DNA of 64,000 nucleotides from Russula earlei (GCA_025769875.1 JAGFNK010000184.1:1-64000), one strand, 5' to 3'. Numbered from the stretch's first letter, positions 32,249 to 44,336 are shown. Notes: generated by a model from the letters alone, not told the origin. Made by a program: numbers and translations.

Positions 32249-32659
32249 TCACCCAAGTACCATCAACATAGCTTCCTAGTGCACAGTTCTTAAAAGTAAG
32301 AACTACCCTTGTAACACTAGATGGTCAAATCAAAACATCTTTTAGTGCCTCCATGTTTCACAGTTTCCCCCAACCCAAGCAACTCGGAGTACAATTTGGA
32401 AGACGATGCCATCCTTCACCAGAGGGAACTCATTCTCAATCATCTCCCACCTCTCCAAGACATCTACTTTCCCCCCATTTCCATTGTCAACATCTACAAC
32501 CGCCAACACATCAATGTGTGGTCACACAATGCCAACATCCTCCAAGACCTAGTAGGCCTCCTCCCTTTTGGTCAAATTCTGGATCAGGTGCAATATGACC
32601 TCTTCATTGACACTCTGAATCACCTTGTTGAACCCGCTCGACAACAGCTACTGTTCTGG

Positions 32660-33226
32660 TGTTAAGATCCGTCAGATCTTAGTACCGACTCTTGAGTGAA
32701 AGAGTTGCTTGATATAGTTCAAGCACTAGACTTCAAACCCTTTGATATTATCTCAGGAAGATTGAATGTAGAAAAAAGAGGGGCCTCTTTCATGTAGAGT
32801 CTGCACTATAATTTTGTTTAGATCAGTAGACAAGATGATTGTCTTGTTAAAAGTGTAAGTCGAGCGTAAGGCTCGACTTCTTGGTACCACAGACTATTTA
32901 TACAATATCTCAATAACTGCTGATCCGATTCGTACGAAACTCGGGGTGCACATAGCTGAGAACCAGTAGTATCCAAATAAAGAAGATGCAATTCAAGAAT
33001 GTTAGAAATGACTCACGCGTGAGTCATTCTTTTCTAGTATCTGTCATGAATCAATAAGCAGTGAGTAAGCTATTACTGATCAGGATCAGTAAGCAATCAC
33101 TAAGCCAGACAGGATCAGTAAGCAATCACTAAGCAATCACTAAGCCAGATCAATAAGCAGACATATGAGTAATCACAGATGAGTCAGCAAAACAGGTGAC
33201 AGTCGGAGAACATGAGAATCCTACCA
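32660..33226 (+). repeat. Solo LTR-D, copy 1
   Basis: 567 bp, TGTTAAGATCC...AATCCTACCA, with perfect duplication TCTGG (32655-32659 and 33227-33231). Its removal joins 'QQLLFW' to 'HLLNSRDF', as in G2 ('QQLLYWQLAQAKN'). The start is palindromic (TAAGATCCGTCAGATCTTA). The 3' half has many AGTAAGCAATCACTA-like short repeats. Confidence 0.92.
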
Positions 33227-34037
33227 TCTGGCACCTTTTGAACTCAAGAGACTTCGAAGGACAACCCACCAGCATCCTCACCCTCACTGACAGCGATGAG
33301 AAGCTGTGGACTGAAGTAATCCTCCCACAGCACTACACCCTTGTCCAAGAGCTACTCAAAGGGCAGGCCTCATACTACCTGACCCTTTTCACCCTCACAC
33401 ATGAGCACATAGCAGTGCAGTGCAACTACCTTTGTCTCAACAGGTCCACACAAGGAGGACAAGCTACCCTCCAGCTGGCCTACATGGAGGGAAGAAGATA
33501 CATTTACAACTGGATCAAAGCAATGTGGACCCACAGCATCGTCAATGCCCCACAGAACCTCATAGACCCTGTGGGCCTATACTCTCCACCTCCAGCAGTT
33601 TACACCAGTCCCCCCATCCCAGAACAACTCTCCACCATCAGTCGACCTCTCACTCCCATTGTAAGATGGCCCAGCCAGTAGTCTCCTTACTTGCTGGTCC
33701 CCTACCCTGGCTTGCCCAGGAGTCTGCCTTTGCCTCCAAGAGGTGTGCAACTGTGGCTTCAGACCCGACACACCCCCCACACCACCAGGTATAAACCTGT
33801 GGACTCCAGGAGATAGACATCTCCCACACCAACCGCTCTGGTGCCCTCTCACAGACAAAGAGGCTGCCACTCTGCTTCTGCAGTTTCAAGCTCCCAAGTA
33901 GACTGTCCTTTACCCCTTACTCCTCCAGTCATCCCAGCTCCACTTCCTTTTACTAGCAGTTGATTAACCCCTTTTGCTACTCCTTTAGTAGAACATTCAA
34001 GTAGTAATGAGTCTCCCCCAGGATCCATAGTTGGTTT

Positions 34038-34871
34038 ACAGTGCTAGAGTCAAGCAGGTATGCAGGGAGGAAGCCAGAGTGGTCACAAGGGGATGGTCCT
34101 TAAAGGAGTATCCCAGGGGTAGAGAGTGCTGTAAACAAATGGACAGTCTGAGGACTGTCCGCTACTTTATTGAGCGCTTATATACTACAAGAGAACTGCT
34201 AAATAGGGAACAAGTCATAACCTTGTTATCAAGCACAATAGAGTGATGTGTAAGAAGTTGGAGTGCGCTTACTGAGCATGCTCAGTCATGCTCAGTAAGC
34301 TTGCTGAGTAAGAAGGCTTCTCTTGATGAGTAAGAGCCTTCACTGTCCACTGTTCACTGCTTTAGTACATGTGCAAGCACCTGATTCATTTTCTGTTAGT
34401 TAGTTTAGGGCCAGTCATTTGAGGACTTGTAGTTTGGTTTAGGGAATAGTGTCATCTCATAAGGCCCCTTATATAGTTCTATTAGGGTCTTTAGAGTCGA
34501 CCCTAATACTTCTATTAAGGTCCTTAGTATTGCCTTATAGTTCGTTCTATAGTTATTAGAGTTAGTCTAATAATGCGTTGTAGGGTCTTTGATACTGTGT
34601 TAGCGCCTATTGTAGAGCACCTAGAGTCGTCCTAAAGGGTCCTTAGGAAGGCCCTAATACTGTCCTTTATTGCTGAAAGGGTTGCCATTAAGTGGGGCTT
34701 GCTGTATGTCAATTGTGCCAAGAATCGCTCATGCAACAATGCACATGCAATATTGTGGGCACCTCTACTCACCCCTTTTGCTTGTGTGAACAGGGTGACA
34801 CCATAGAGGCTGGGTTTCCTCTCATAAGGAAGGGTCTTTCAAGGGCCCTCTCCAGAGAATGGTTCATGACA
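34038..34871 (-). repeat. LTR-A, copy 6 (truncated)
   Basis: Ends TTCATGACA at 34871 and carries the family hairpin, but lacks about 130 bp at the other end. It separates the tail of G3 from the truncated copia K2. Confidence 0.85.
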
Positions 34872-37077
34872 ATTATGGTCGACTTTTTATTTTTTAAGAG
34901 TGTAATCCATGCATAGGAGGCATAATCGTCAATGAAGCTGACGAAATATTTGTACTTATGATACAACTTCACAGGGAAACTCTTAAGGTCCGAGTGAATA
35001 TGCTTGAATGGTGCGGAAGCATGAGTTTCAGAAGGAGGGTGCACAGATGCACACATCTTGCCTTGTGTGCAGCCAGGACATACTGGCTGTTCCTGAGAGA
35101 TTTTCAGGTCTTTAGGGAGACCCTTGGTATGTGTCTTTGCATGTGTTACAACATCCTTAGATGTGTGGCCAAGGCATTGGTGAATGACATCATAATCTAC
35201 CATGTAGATAAGAGAATGCGCTTGCACGCTTTCAATTGAGGCATCTAACCAATACATGGTTTGACCTGGGAATAAGGGGTAAGAGGACAGGATTATTCAT
35301 CTGTCCTCTCATAGGGAAATATGTCTATTATTCCCTAATGCATGCATCCCTTGTTGAAAAACTCCCCCATAGATAATATCCAAGTGTTAAATTTCAGAAT
35401 ATAGAGGACAGGAGAAATGCATGTGACAACCATTTTAGAGTTGACAGTGTGCCTAAGCAACACAGCACCTTTGCCTTCCACATAGATTGTGTTATTGGCA
35501 GTTTTAACAGGGGATCTTTTGTGCGGCAAAGCCGGCATATACTCTATAAAATCTTTTATTTCAAAGGTGAAGTGTGCAGACGTGCCAGAGTCCAGGAGCC
35601 ATAAGGATCCCATTTTACTCAAGTCGTGCTTTCCTCTGCATCTCAAACAATTTTTGTTACATTCACTTGGAAGAGAAGTAGTCCCTTCACTAATTTGTAC
35701 ATTGTATGATACAAGCGAACACTCTTTAGACATATCTAGCCCGCTTTGGGGCTGGGGAGATGCTAAAAGGTTCTTTAGTGGGTGAAAGGAGAGAGGGAGG
35801 CGCATGCACACTTCGTTATCTTCAGGGTCGCTGCCCCAGTCAAGCAGCTCATCTGATGGAGTTGGAGCATGCTCAGGGGTGGCAGCACCTTCTGGGATAC
35901 CATCATATATGTCAAATAAATCCAATGTGTTTGTTTGTGCAAAGTCGCCATCATCCTGGTCCATGGGCTCAGGGATGGGCGACGGCAATTTGACTGCACT
36001 TGATGAGGCAGTGGATTGAGTCAAGATCCGCTGCTCGAGGGTCTTGACTGTCTGTATAGTGGGAGTTATCCCAAGATCATCAGCAAGATCAAGCGCTTTG
36101 TTTAAGGCCTTGTAGGGGCCATGAGTGCGTTTGCAAGGGTCAGTCACAGTTGGGATGGTTTGCTGTTGGATCCCCGAAGGACCCAGATGGGCGATAGTGG
36201 TAATGGTTGGGAGTGGGAGTGTGGCAACATCCGCAATGTGGGAGTGTCTGGGACCATGGCTGTGATTGGCTTTCTCCTTGCCTTTCCCTTTTCCTTTGCC
36301 ACTGCGCTTACCACGCTGGCACTTGTCCTTATCTTCATCATGCTTGGGCTTATTGCCCTGCTGCTGATTGGAGAAGGAGGGGTCACCATGTTTGCACTTG
36401 ACAGCTGAGAGCTTCTGTGCACTGTGCTTTTTGTTTGGATCATGATTCATTTCATTTTGATATTGAGAGACAATAGACTCTCACATGTCCTTTGGACTAA
36501 GATTGGCTAGATCATAGTTCTGAGTGATGATGTGGACAAGCATTTCCCATTTTGGGGGAATGGCAGCAAGCATGATGAGCACCTGTAAGGCATCAGGAAT
36601 GATAAGGGAGGATGCGGTGAGACACTGGAATGCAGCGTGTATCCAATCCATCTGTGGGCCAGGATGCTGGCTTGGGTTAATGTGGATTGAAATGGCTTCT
36701 TTGAAGTCCTTATAGATGCTAGTGGTGGTCGCCGTACCATACAGGGTTTCTAGGCAATTCCAGATTGTTTCAGCATTATCCAAAGATGTAAGATCTTGTT
36801 GGATCATGATGCTAGATCTCAGGACCATATGACTGACTGCCATATCATTCCCTTTGTTCCATTCTTTCAGAGCTGCCTGAGCAACAGCCTGGGCAGCAAT
36901 CTCTTCAGGAAGAGGCGCCTGGAGAAGGGCAGGGATGATAGGCATGTCAAAAGTTCCATTACAATAACCCCACAGTCCAATGGACATGAGGTAGGCTTTC
37001 ATAGCCTTTGACCAAATACCATAGTTAGCGCCATCAAGGATGGGGTCAACAGGGGCAGAGGGTTGAGATGATGACAT
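34872..37077 (-). pseudogene. Ty1/copia element K2 gag-protease-integrase (truncated)
   Basis: Gag starts at 37077 (MSSSQPSAPVDPILDG, 'NYGIWSKAMKAYLMSIGLW', UBN2/copia-gag type). A TGA at 36481-36483, where Arg is expected, is the only stop before 35335; a basic Lys/Gly-rich region follows. The protease motif 'LWLLDSGTSAHFT' lies near 35610. The pre-integrase/integrase start reads 'CLGHTSKDVV' and 'VCPGCTQGK', then the first catalytic Asp region 'KHIHSDLKSFPV' and 'YFVSFIDDYASYAW'. It ends at 34872, where LTR-A was inserted or recombined; RT is lost. Confidence 0.88.
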
Positions 37078-37394
37078 AATAGCTGTTAGAATAGGGCTTA
37101 GAGGTCATCAGTAAGAGTATTGTATTAAAACAAGTCAACATAGTCTCCCCTTAGGGTAGACTAGCTCGCTGCAGCATGCAGGCTTCAGGGATGCTTGGCC
37201 ATCATTGCAGCTGATGAAGGCGCATGGCTTGCAGGGCCCATAACCTGTTGTGCAGCATAGAGCACAGCTAACAGGCCAAGCAACCCACCTTAGAGGTTGT
37301 GCTAATGCTCAAGTGATATTGGGGTGTAGAGCGATATGTATACTTGTCTACATGTATGGTATTTATACCTCTATGACCCAGGGCTGTTCCTAAG
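37078..37394 (-). repeat. Probable 5' LTR of copia K2
   Basis: Lies directly upstream of K2 gag. On the minus strand it would end CCTATTCTAACA just before the gag leader. It includes a TATA-like GGTATTTATACC stretch near 37358. Only one LTR is present, so the limits are approximate. Confidence 0.45.
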
Positions 37395-38709
37395 TCCAAA
37401 AGAGTGACTACAGGTGTCCACTATATTGCGCACTCAGTGATGCGTGATGTGGAAACGTTCTAGACACAGCGTAAGGCTGCATCTTGTGATAGATAGTGTA
37501 GTATGTGTAACCCTATTGCCATAAGTGCATATGCTAAAGTTCTGTCTAACATGTAACATCTATGAGCGGATCTTGAACCTTGTATGAAGGTCTTTGCCTT
37601 CTTTGATCCATTCAGGTTCCGGTTCAACAATAAGGGGCCTTATAGACAACTCTATTCCATGGACAAAACCACAAGTCCTCAGATGACCAGCCCTAAACTA
37701 ACTAACAGTAAATGAATCAGGTGCTTCACACATGTATTAAGCAGTGAACACATGGACACTAAAGGCTCTTACTCATCAATATGAGCCTTCTTACTCAGCA
37801 GCTTACTGAGCATGACTGAGCATGCTCACTAAGCATGCTCTGACCTCTTACTCATCCATCTATTGTGCTTGATAACAAGGTTATGACCTGTTCCCTATTA
37901 AGTGCTCAATAAAGTAGGAGACAGTCTTCAGACTGTCCATTTGATTTGTGGCACTCTATTACCAAGGGTACTCCTTTAGGACTGCCCTATCTAGTACACC
38001 CTGGCTCTCTCCTTCCATGATCACCTCTCTCAGCCAGTACCAGTTCCACTCTGTGTTGTGATCTACCCCTCTTTTGGTTTGTCTCTGAAACATTTCTTAT
38101 TGTTCTCCACCTTTCACCCTCGTACCCTTGGTTACCATTCCACATGTATTATCTATTGTTCCACATATGGTACTGTACAGCCTCACTAGATACAGTATTT
38201 AAGTGCCTGTAGAAGCTGGGGAATGCCCCAAGCTTAGCTTTGTCCCATCTCCTGTCGCATCCCTTGCCCTGTATACTCTCCCACCCTGTATACTCTCCCA
38301 AATCACAACTTGCTTGTGCTGGCTTACACCTTGCTTGACCTGAGCACACCCCAAGGAACCCTTGTGTTCCTCTTCCTCCTCTGCCTCTCTCTCATCATCC
38401 TCCTCTTCTGTGAAACCAGAAGATCGACTCTGTCTGTGGACTGAGTCATTGTCTGACTCAGCCTTGAGACCCTAAACCTCTGAACTGGTCTCCTTGAGCC
38501 AGCCCCACTGAACCTTTGAACCAAGTCACAGGGACTTGGCCCCACTGAACCCTGAGCTAACGCTCTTATGGCCACGACACCGTAACACTCTGGTACTTGT
38601 TACTCATTTGGACTGTACTCTTTGCCAACTTTGTCCTTGAACTCAGTCAACTCATCTCCAAGCTCCTCTCCCACTCTTGAACTGGATTGTTCAGCAGTGA
38701 GTCCCAACA
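37395..38709 (+). repeat. LTR-A, copy 8 (diverged, split by LTR-C)
   Basis: Begins AAAAGAGTGACTACAGGTGT, matching AAAAGGGGTGAGTAGAGGTGT of the full copy, and ends GTGAGTCCCAACA. Many substitutions and a deletion over the TATA region; hairpin CTTACTGAGCATG retained in part. It contains solo LTR-C copy 3, so it is one of the older copies. Confidence 0.75.
38054..38587 (+). repeat. Solo LTR-C, copy 3
   Basis: 534 bp, TGTTGTGATCTACCCC...GACACCGTAACA, with perfect duplication CTCTG (38049-38053 and 38588-38592), inserted in LTR-A copy 8. Confidence 0.95.
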
Positions 38710-38743
38710 CTTTCCTCTCCACAGAATACAATTGCAAGGGCAG

Positions 38744-39280
38744 TCACATCTCTGAGAACCCCAATTTCTGCAAGAACTTCTTGTTCTTGCCCAACTCAGT
38801 GCACATGTCTTGCACATGAACTGATTTGTCAGTTACACCACCCCCAGTTGGTGACAATTGGTGGTGGCATGGCAGCTGCTGTTGCTCCTTCTGCTGTGGT
38901 GTGTGGTGGCTAAGTTTGGGTTTGGGTTTGGGGCCTTCTTGGTCTTTTGAGGCAGTGCTGGTGGCAGGGGGTGGCAATGGTGCTGCAATGCTGGCATTGG
39001 GTGAATCTAAAATGGTGGTGGTGGATGGTGGTAAGGCTGTGGGCAAGACCAAGGAGGCAGAGGTGAACAGAACTGGTGTGATGATGGAAGCAGATGGAGT
39101 GGAGGCAATGATGGAGGGTGCAACAGACAGAGGGGAGAAGGCAGTGGGTGATGCAGGGGCAATGGCAGACAGTGGGGACAGAGCAGTGGGGGTTGACATG
39201 GTGGATGAGGCAACGGACGAGGCTAAGGGCATGGTGGTGGCAGCCAGTCCAGTTAGTCCATTCCAGCAACACACACTCAC
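38744..39280 (-). other. Low-complexity open frame, unrecognised
   Basis: A 178-codon frame rich in Ala/Ser/Pro/Thr, ending 'LSPTGGGVTDKSVHVQD' then 'KKFLQKLGFSEM'. The DNA under SPTGGG-DKSVH closely resembles 2797-2840 (next to the G1 LTR), so this is probably retrotransposon leader or an LTR-flanking piece rather than a host gene. Confidence 0.3.
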
Positions 39281-39300
39281 ACAGAGTCTTAGATGATGAG

Positions 39301-39624
39301 TTGTAGAATGGTGGTAGGTGTTGGTGCAAGGATGTCCTGAGGGGAAGGTGTAGACCCAGTCAGGGATAGGGAGTCACAACACAACTGGCAACCTGGCCTG
39401 ACCTCAGCGCCACGTAGTTACTGTACATTGGCTTATGTTCACCAAGCCAAATGAGGACTCCCAAATGAGGACTTTAAAGATCTTTCTAGATGTACTAGGA
39501 ACTCTCTCCAAGACTCGATTGAGTTATCCTTGCTTATAATAAGCGACAACATGGTTATGTCACCACCAGACTGGTGTATCATGTGTTCTCAATATGTTCA
39601 AATGCTACTCTGATTCTAATATTA
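39301..39624. other. Spacer without a recognised gene
   Basis: AT-rich, with only short frames. Nothing assignable. Confidence 0.3.
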
Positions 39625-40717
39625 CTATCACTAACCAGGAACTTGCCAATTCACTACCATCTTGCCAATTTCATTTCCCCTGTATCTGCTTGAACAACTC
39701 CATTTAAAAGTTTGTACTTATATTATTGAGTGCCATTAATGTCATTCTATCAAAGAAAAATGGAGGTCCATCAAGTTGGTCTTGAGGAATATTTTGGCTG
39801 GGGGTCACACCTGCATCATGCCTGCATCACACATTTCTGGACAGAGTTTGATTGTCCGACTAGTGTAAGTGGATTCTGGTCATGGTCACATAAACAAATG
39901 CACATGCCTCACATCTGACAAGTCTCCCACTCACTGCCTCCTTACCTTGTCTTCTTCATCCTTCCCCCACCATCTTGTCTGTCTGCCTATTCTCCCACTC
40001 CCACTCTCTCAATGACTGCCTTCCACCAATGCAGCCTCATCCGTTAACCCCAATGCTGCAAACTGTCACCTTGTGCCCTGTGGTCTGGCTGTCCTCTCAT
40101 CTTTTGTTTTCCTTTTCACTGTGCCTCTTGGTCATCTTGTGCATTTCACTTCTTGTCTTTCATCTGCCTCACACAATTCTTTTTCATCATATAAGTGCAA
40201 GGAAGACCTCATGATTATTGCAGGTGCACTCAAGCTCTTGATGGAGGGCACCACATCTGACCTCACCACTCAAATCAAAGAACATCTTGCTGCCCATCCA
40301 GAGTTGGAAAACAGCCAATGGTTTGTGGGACTCTATGGCAGATGACATAGCAGTAATCAGCATCCCTCATCATCATCACTGGCCTCATCAGTAGGACCAT
40401 CAAATGCAGCACATGCAGCACAACTGCTTGCACAACTGCCTTCACACCATTTTACTTATGGTACTGCACCTTACAATACTATTGTGCCATCATTCCAGAC
40501 TCAAGTATTGGAACCAGATTTCACACTACTCCATTACAACAGCTTTCCCTAGTCCCCCCACCTAAAAACATCTAATCAAATTGCTTTATTGTAAATAAGC
40601 GGGGATGTTTCATCCCGGGCAGACTGTAATTCAGCATGTGTTACATGTCCATTACTTTCATGACATTTTGTGACTGGCAAGATGGTAGTGAATTGGTGAG
40701 TTCCCAGTTAGTGATAG
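39625..40717. mobile_element. TA-flanked DNA element, 1.1 kb, non-autonomous
   Basis: The terminal inverted repeats CTATCACTAACCAGGAACTT (left) and CTATCACTAACTGGGAACTC (right, minus strand) continue over about 45 bp. TA lies on both sides (39623-39624 and 40718-40719). This fits a Tc1/mariner-like insertion. No transposase is seen; it carries a short gag/SAP-like ORF (see 40202-40345). Confidence 0.65.
40202..40345 (+). pseudogene. SAP-like domain ORF fragment
   Basis: 'KEDLMIIAGALKLLMEGTTS' followed by 'LTTQIKEHLAAHPELEN' and 'FVGLYGR' then a stop. The 'KEDL..IA.AL.L..EGT...L...I..HL..HPEL' pattern is a SAP-like helix-turn-helix (DNA binding) met in basidiomycete transposon ORFs. Upstream the frame opens at 40073, but the start is not conserved-looking. 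It is inside the 1.1 kb TA-flanked element. Confidence 0.4.
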
Positions 40718-42038
40718 TATGCAATGTCCTCCCGTGCCTGGAGCAGTCTGACCAGGTTAGATGAGAATGAACGTCCCACCAAGCAGATCGGCAGGTACGG
40801 GTACAACTGCGACTCAAATACATTGAGTTGACGAGTCAAATTTGACCGTCCTTGGTCAAAGCGTCTTAAAAAAGTCGTCGGCCCTGCACGCGTGCAATGT
40901 CGTCGTTACTGGGTCCGTTGACGGGGGTCCTCCATCGGGCACAAAGAATAGGGGGGGACGGCCGATGACTTGGGCGCACTTGAACTGCTGCACGACTGGG
41001 GACGAAAGCGGCGTGCTCGGGTTGTCGTGCATTAAGGCGTAGCAGGTACGAGCGGTGTGAGCGTTGGTGTTGGCTGGACCGTTACGGTGGTGGCGGGAGA
41101 CGAGGCATGCGAATGAAATGCACGATGTCGTCGCGTGTTGTGGTGGTGCCAGGGGTCATTGGTGGTGTTGCTGCTGCTGTTGCAGCAGCGGTGGCGATGG
41201 CGTCAGTCGCGCCATGCTGATAAGTGTATTGGGAAAGGGGCACCGGGAGTAGGCGACAGACGTCGGCCGGAGCGTGATCTCGAGGAATGTTGGCCAATCC
41301 GAGGCGGTGCCGATGTTGTCGTCTTCCGAGCGTGACGAGACTCTCTCCACTTGAAGTGCCGGTAACAGGCATGGACGAGAGCGCGCGAGTGGACTGGGAG
41401 ACGAGGCAAGTGACAGCCGGGAGTTCGTAGATCTACACTGAGGTGGTGACAACGCAAGAAGCAGAGATAGGACGAAGCAGGAGGCGACGACTCGGGGGAC
41501 GAAGGCATAGAGACGCAGACGGCAGGGGCGGCAGATAATGGGCTTAACGATGGACAGGGCTGGACCGATGGCGGCTGGCTGTGCTGAGGCGCAGGCCATG
41601 AGCGAGGCTAAGGTTAGAGTGGCGTGGGGTGCTAAGAGGACGGCGACCGTAGGCGACACTAGAGCTGAAGCAAGCGGAACTGAGGCAGACGGAACTGAGA
41701 CTGAGGTGGGCGTAGCTGATGGACTGCAGACGAGACGGGGACTGCAGGGGCGATAGCTACTGGAAAGACGGTGGATGTCGCAGAGACGGCGGTGGAGGAA
41801 GCTGAGGGTGCGGAAGCCGGCGAAGTGAAAGCTGCGGTGGACGAGGGTGAGACGACGCATGAGGCAAAGGGCGCGGAGGTGTGTCCACTTGCTGCTCCTG
41901 GCGTTACGCGAGTTCGCACACCCACGCGGCGCTTCCAACTCGTAATGGGAGTGGATTTTTTGCGCAGGGGATGAGTAGCGTGGTTGGTAGTCTAGAATTC
42001 GGGGGTCTCACTAGGGAGAACCGAGTCGGCGCTCCCAC
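40718..42038. other. GC- and CpG-rich region, coding content unresolved
   Basis: A sharp change from AT-rich transposon DNA to GC-rich DNA. Minus-strand frames (41925-41659, 41508-41082) encode Ser/Ala/Pro-rich stretches and a poly-Ala/Gln tract from a CTG/TTG repeat near 41170. One short frame near 41030-40860 looks protein-like ('SSPVVQQFKCAQVIGRPPLF'). I could not build a gene model or assign a family. Confidence 0.35.
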
Positions 42039-42328
42039 CAAATGACGTCGGGATGTTGAGAGAATATCGCGACTATGCGCTGAACACCTCTCGGAAATCG
42101 AGAAACAAACCTCTTCTCTCGTTCATGCGTCAGGGATCGAGACGTCGGGAGGTCGTCCTCCGGTCGTGTGCGAAATTCCCAGCAGAATAACCTATCGCAG
42201 CTGTTGTCAGACACGTGGACAAGGGGCTCGCATAATGCCTGAAGTCCCGGTGATACTGGAACTCGTCCTCCCTACACGTCCTCCCTATCGCGCATGCGTA
42301 GCCTCGGGGAGGATAGTGGAGAAGTCCT

Positions 42329-42817
42329 CTAGCTCCCAACGTAGTTCCGGTTCTGACTCTGCATAGTGATGGAGGTGTTGCGTGACGAAAAGAAATGATA
42401 TGGCGACTGCGGGCTGGACGACGGCGCGACTGGGGTGCGAAGGCTAGGAACAGGTGCTCGGGAACTGGAGATGTAAGTGGAGGCGATGACAGGCTGAGCG
42501 AGAGAGCGTGGTGGCGGTGGCGGATGCGATGCAGCAGAACTGAGGGCGCGTGGGTGAAGAGTGGAGGAAAGGATGGGAGGTCGGACGACGGTCGGGGTCA
42601 GCAATGCTGACGGATGGCGTGTGAATGATTTGCGAGTTTGCACTACGTTCTGAGCGACATGTGGGCGCACCAGGACAAACACGGGCCACGTAGGAACCAA
42701 CCCACGCGGGGCCAGTGCACAGCCGGAAGAGACCTGGAGCGGTGACGGAGCTGATTCGCCGGATGGGGGTGAGGAGGAGGGGGATTGGCGAGAGTTACGT
42801 GTGCCCGGTGGGATCAT
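42329..42817 (-). CDS. Ser/Pro-rich C-terminal exon of an unknown gene, copy 1
   Basis: The frame ends 'SITMQSQNRNYVGS', stop. It contains 'PPPPPRSLAQPVI' and 'APSSSPQSPYHFFSSRN'. Against copy 2 (58741-59121) the frame is kept: the two indels in the C-terminal part are 6 and 3 bases long. That suggests real coding sequence, probably the last exon of a gene whose upstream exons lie between 42.8 and 43.6 kb and which is divergent from the transporter. No family recognised, and the start shown is only the first ATG of the open frame. Confidence 0.4.
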   Translation of the reverse strand: MIPPGTRNSRQSPSSSPPSGESAPSPLQVSSGCALAPRGLVPTWPVFVLVRPHVAQNVVQTRKSFTRHPSALLTPTVVRPPILSSTLHPRALSSAASHPPPPPRSLAQPVIASTYISSSRAPVPSLRTPVAPSSSPQSPYHFFSSRNTSITMQSQNRNYVGS

Positions 42818-44001
42818 CTATCTATCAGAGCTGTGTCAACGAGCTTGCCATGCGGCGATGGCGGCCTCTTTTGCTGTTCTTTTTTTGGGGGATGCGATGA
42901 TGAGGGGGGTTCCCGTTGGTTGGGAAGGAAAGAGTTTTGTTCCCGCGGCGAGGTCCAAAACATTTGATTCCGCGATCGAGACTTCAAGGGAGGAGATTTA
43001 CAACCGCGACGACGATCTTTCACGTTAGCATTTCTGAAGAATGAGGACCCAGATCAGGTCCGAGGCCATGCATGTGCGGAAGTTGGTGAAGACCTAGATG
43101 GGTGACTGCCCGAGTTGGAGTATATTGTAAAACTTGAGGGAGTTGGAGGTTGAGGAGGACTTGGCCGCGGTGAAAAATGGCGATGAGGGCTGCGTCGAGA
43201 TCTTCATCGGATTCTCTGTTTCCGTGACTCCCAGCAGCGATGGTGACTGCGGGATGGCAGGTTGCTGTTCGTTCTTGCAGCCTCGGGACCTCGGGCGAGG
43301 TCGTCCATGCTTTCGTGTGTCCCCTGGACTCTGGCATGCGCGGTAGTCGAGAGGGCCTGGAGGTGTGAGGCAAAATCTAGAGCCTAAGGGCGGTTGGTCA
43401 GGTGTCGACGCAGGGTGAGTTTGAGAGGTTGGCTGCGAAGGAAGGGTTTGTAGTGGGTTCCAAGGTCGATCCGATATGAGCTACTTTTCTCCTGATCCAT
43501 CATCGCATCACATGGCGATGGACCGCGATATATAACGACGCAACGCCCATTCGACTTGTTTGCCATTTTCATGCCAGCATCAGATCTCATACATCATGTT
43601 GCTCCCCGAATGAGCTCAGCTGAGAAACAGCTCTGTTGAGGTGGAAGTCCTCCGTCACCGAGGTGAGCATGGATGTTGTCCGGTGAAGTTGGTCGTACAT
43701 GCTTGTTGACACGACTCTCAGTGATAGCGGCGCAATGCCTGCTCGGCCATTGTTGCGATGCATGGTCCACCTCTTAACTTCTCAAGGGTCCGCAAAAGAG
43801 GCCGGCCCTGAATCTGTCCACGCTCACGGTGTATCATGACAACTTGTTCCATTTACACCCCTTTCTGAGCGTGCCAGACGTTCACCAAACTTCGCGGAAC
43901 GCAGGGCATAATCATTCTTGGCAATTAGAACCATCTCTGAACGGTTTGGCGTATTTGCTCAGATACGGCTCGGGCTCGGCTCACGAAGGCTTGGTTACAC
44001 C

Positions 44002-44016
44002 GACATTTATAAAAAA
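44002..44016 (+). promoter_or_regulatory. TATA-like box upstream of TDT copy 1
   Basis: ATTTATAAAAAAGC, conserved in copy 2 near 60399, about 0.3 kb upstream of the start codon. A pyrimidine-rich TTTTTTGTCCTCTTTTC stretch lies just before the ATG in both copies. Confidence 0.4.
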
Positions 44017-44336
44017 GCATTGTGGATATTGTACCGGTCGGTATCACCCCGGTCTAGGCCTCGGCCTCTTGTCATGGCACTCTAAAAGCGACGAAATCCA
44101 TCGGAATACTAATCGATGTCCCGGCCAATTATCTGGACCTCACGCGCATCATTTACTTAAAACTGTCCGGAGCGCGAATCCCCTTTTCGCGTTAGACATT
44201 CCCGTTTTCGCCTTCGTCGTACGCTACACTTTCTCCTCGATTTCTCGTACTGTCCGCTGGTCGGAACCACCGGATTCCGTTAGGGACTCTGATTTTTTGT
44301 CCTCTTTTCTTCGAGTCGTCCCTCCTGTCTGACGTG

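Larger units (their letters stand above)
26358..34037 (+). pseudogene. G3 internal region: ORF1 in pieces
   Basis: A homologue of G2 ORF1. Pieces: 26358-26793 ('ILHGFFDPPDCAEYAF', 'ELEHWHPLEEAGQHDTL'); 30860-31200; 32321-32659 (up to 'QQLLFW'); 33232-33681 ('HLLNSRDFEGQPTSILTL', 'EKLWTEVILPQHY'); then a Pro/Cys-rich end to about 34037. It is split by copia K1 (26794-30851), solo LTR-A (31287-32248) and solo LTR-D (32660-33226). No RT or integrase is left; a truncated LTR-A in the opposite orientation abuts the 3' end. Confidence 0.6.

Noticed and set aside
36121..36408. Plus-strand frame of 95 codons that looks like a multi-pass membrane protein
   Set aside because: It is antisense to the Lys/Gly-rich part of the K2 copia gag; the hydrophobic stretch is the shadow of basic codons read on the other strand.
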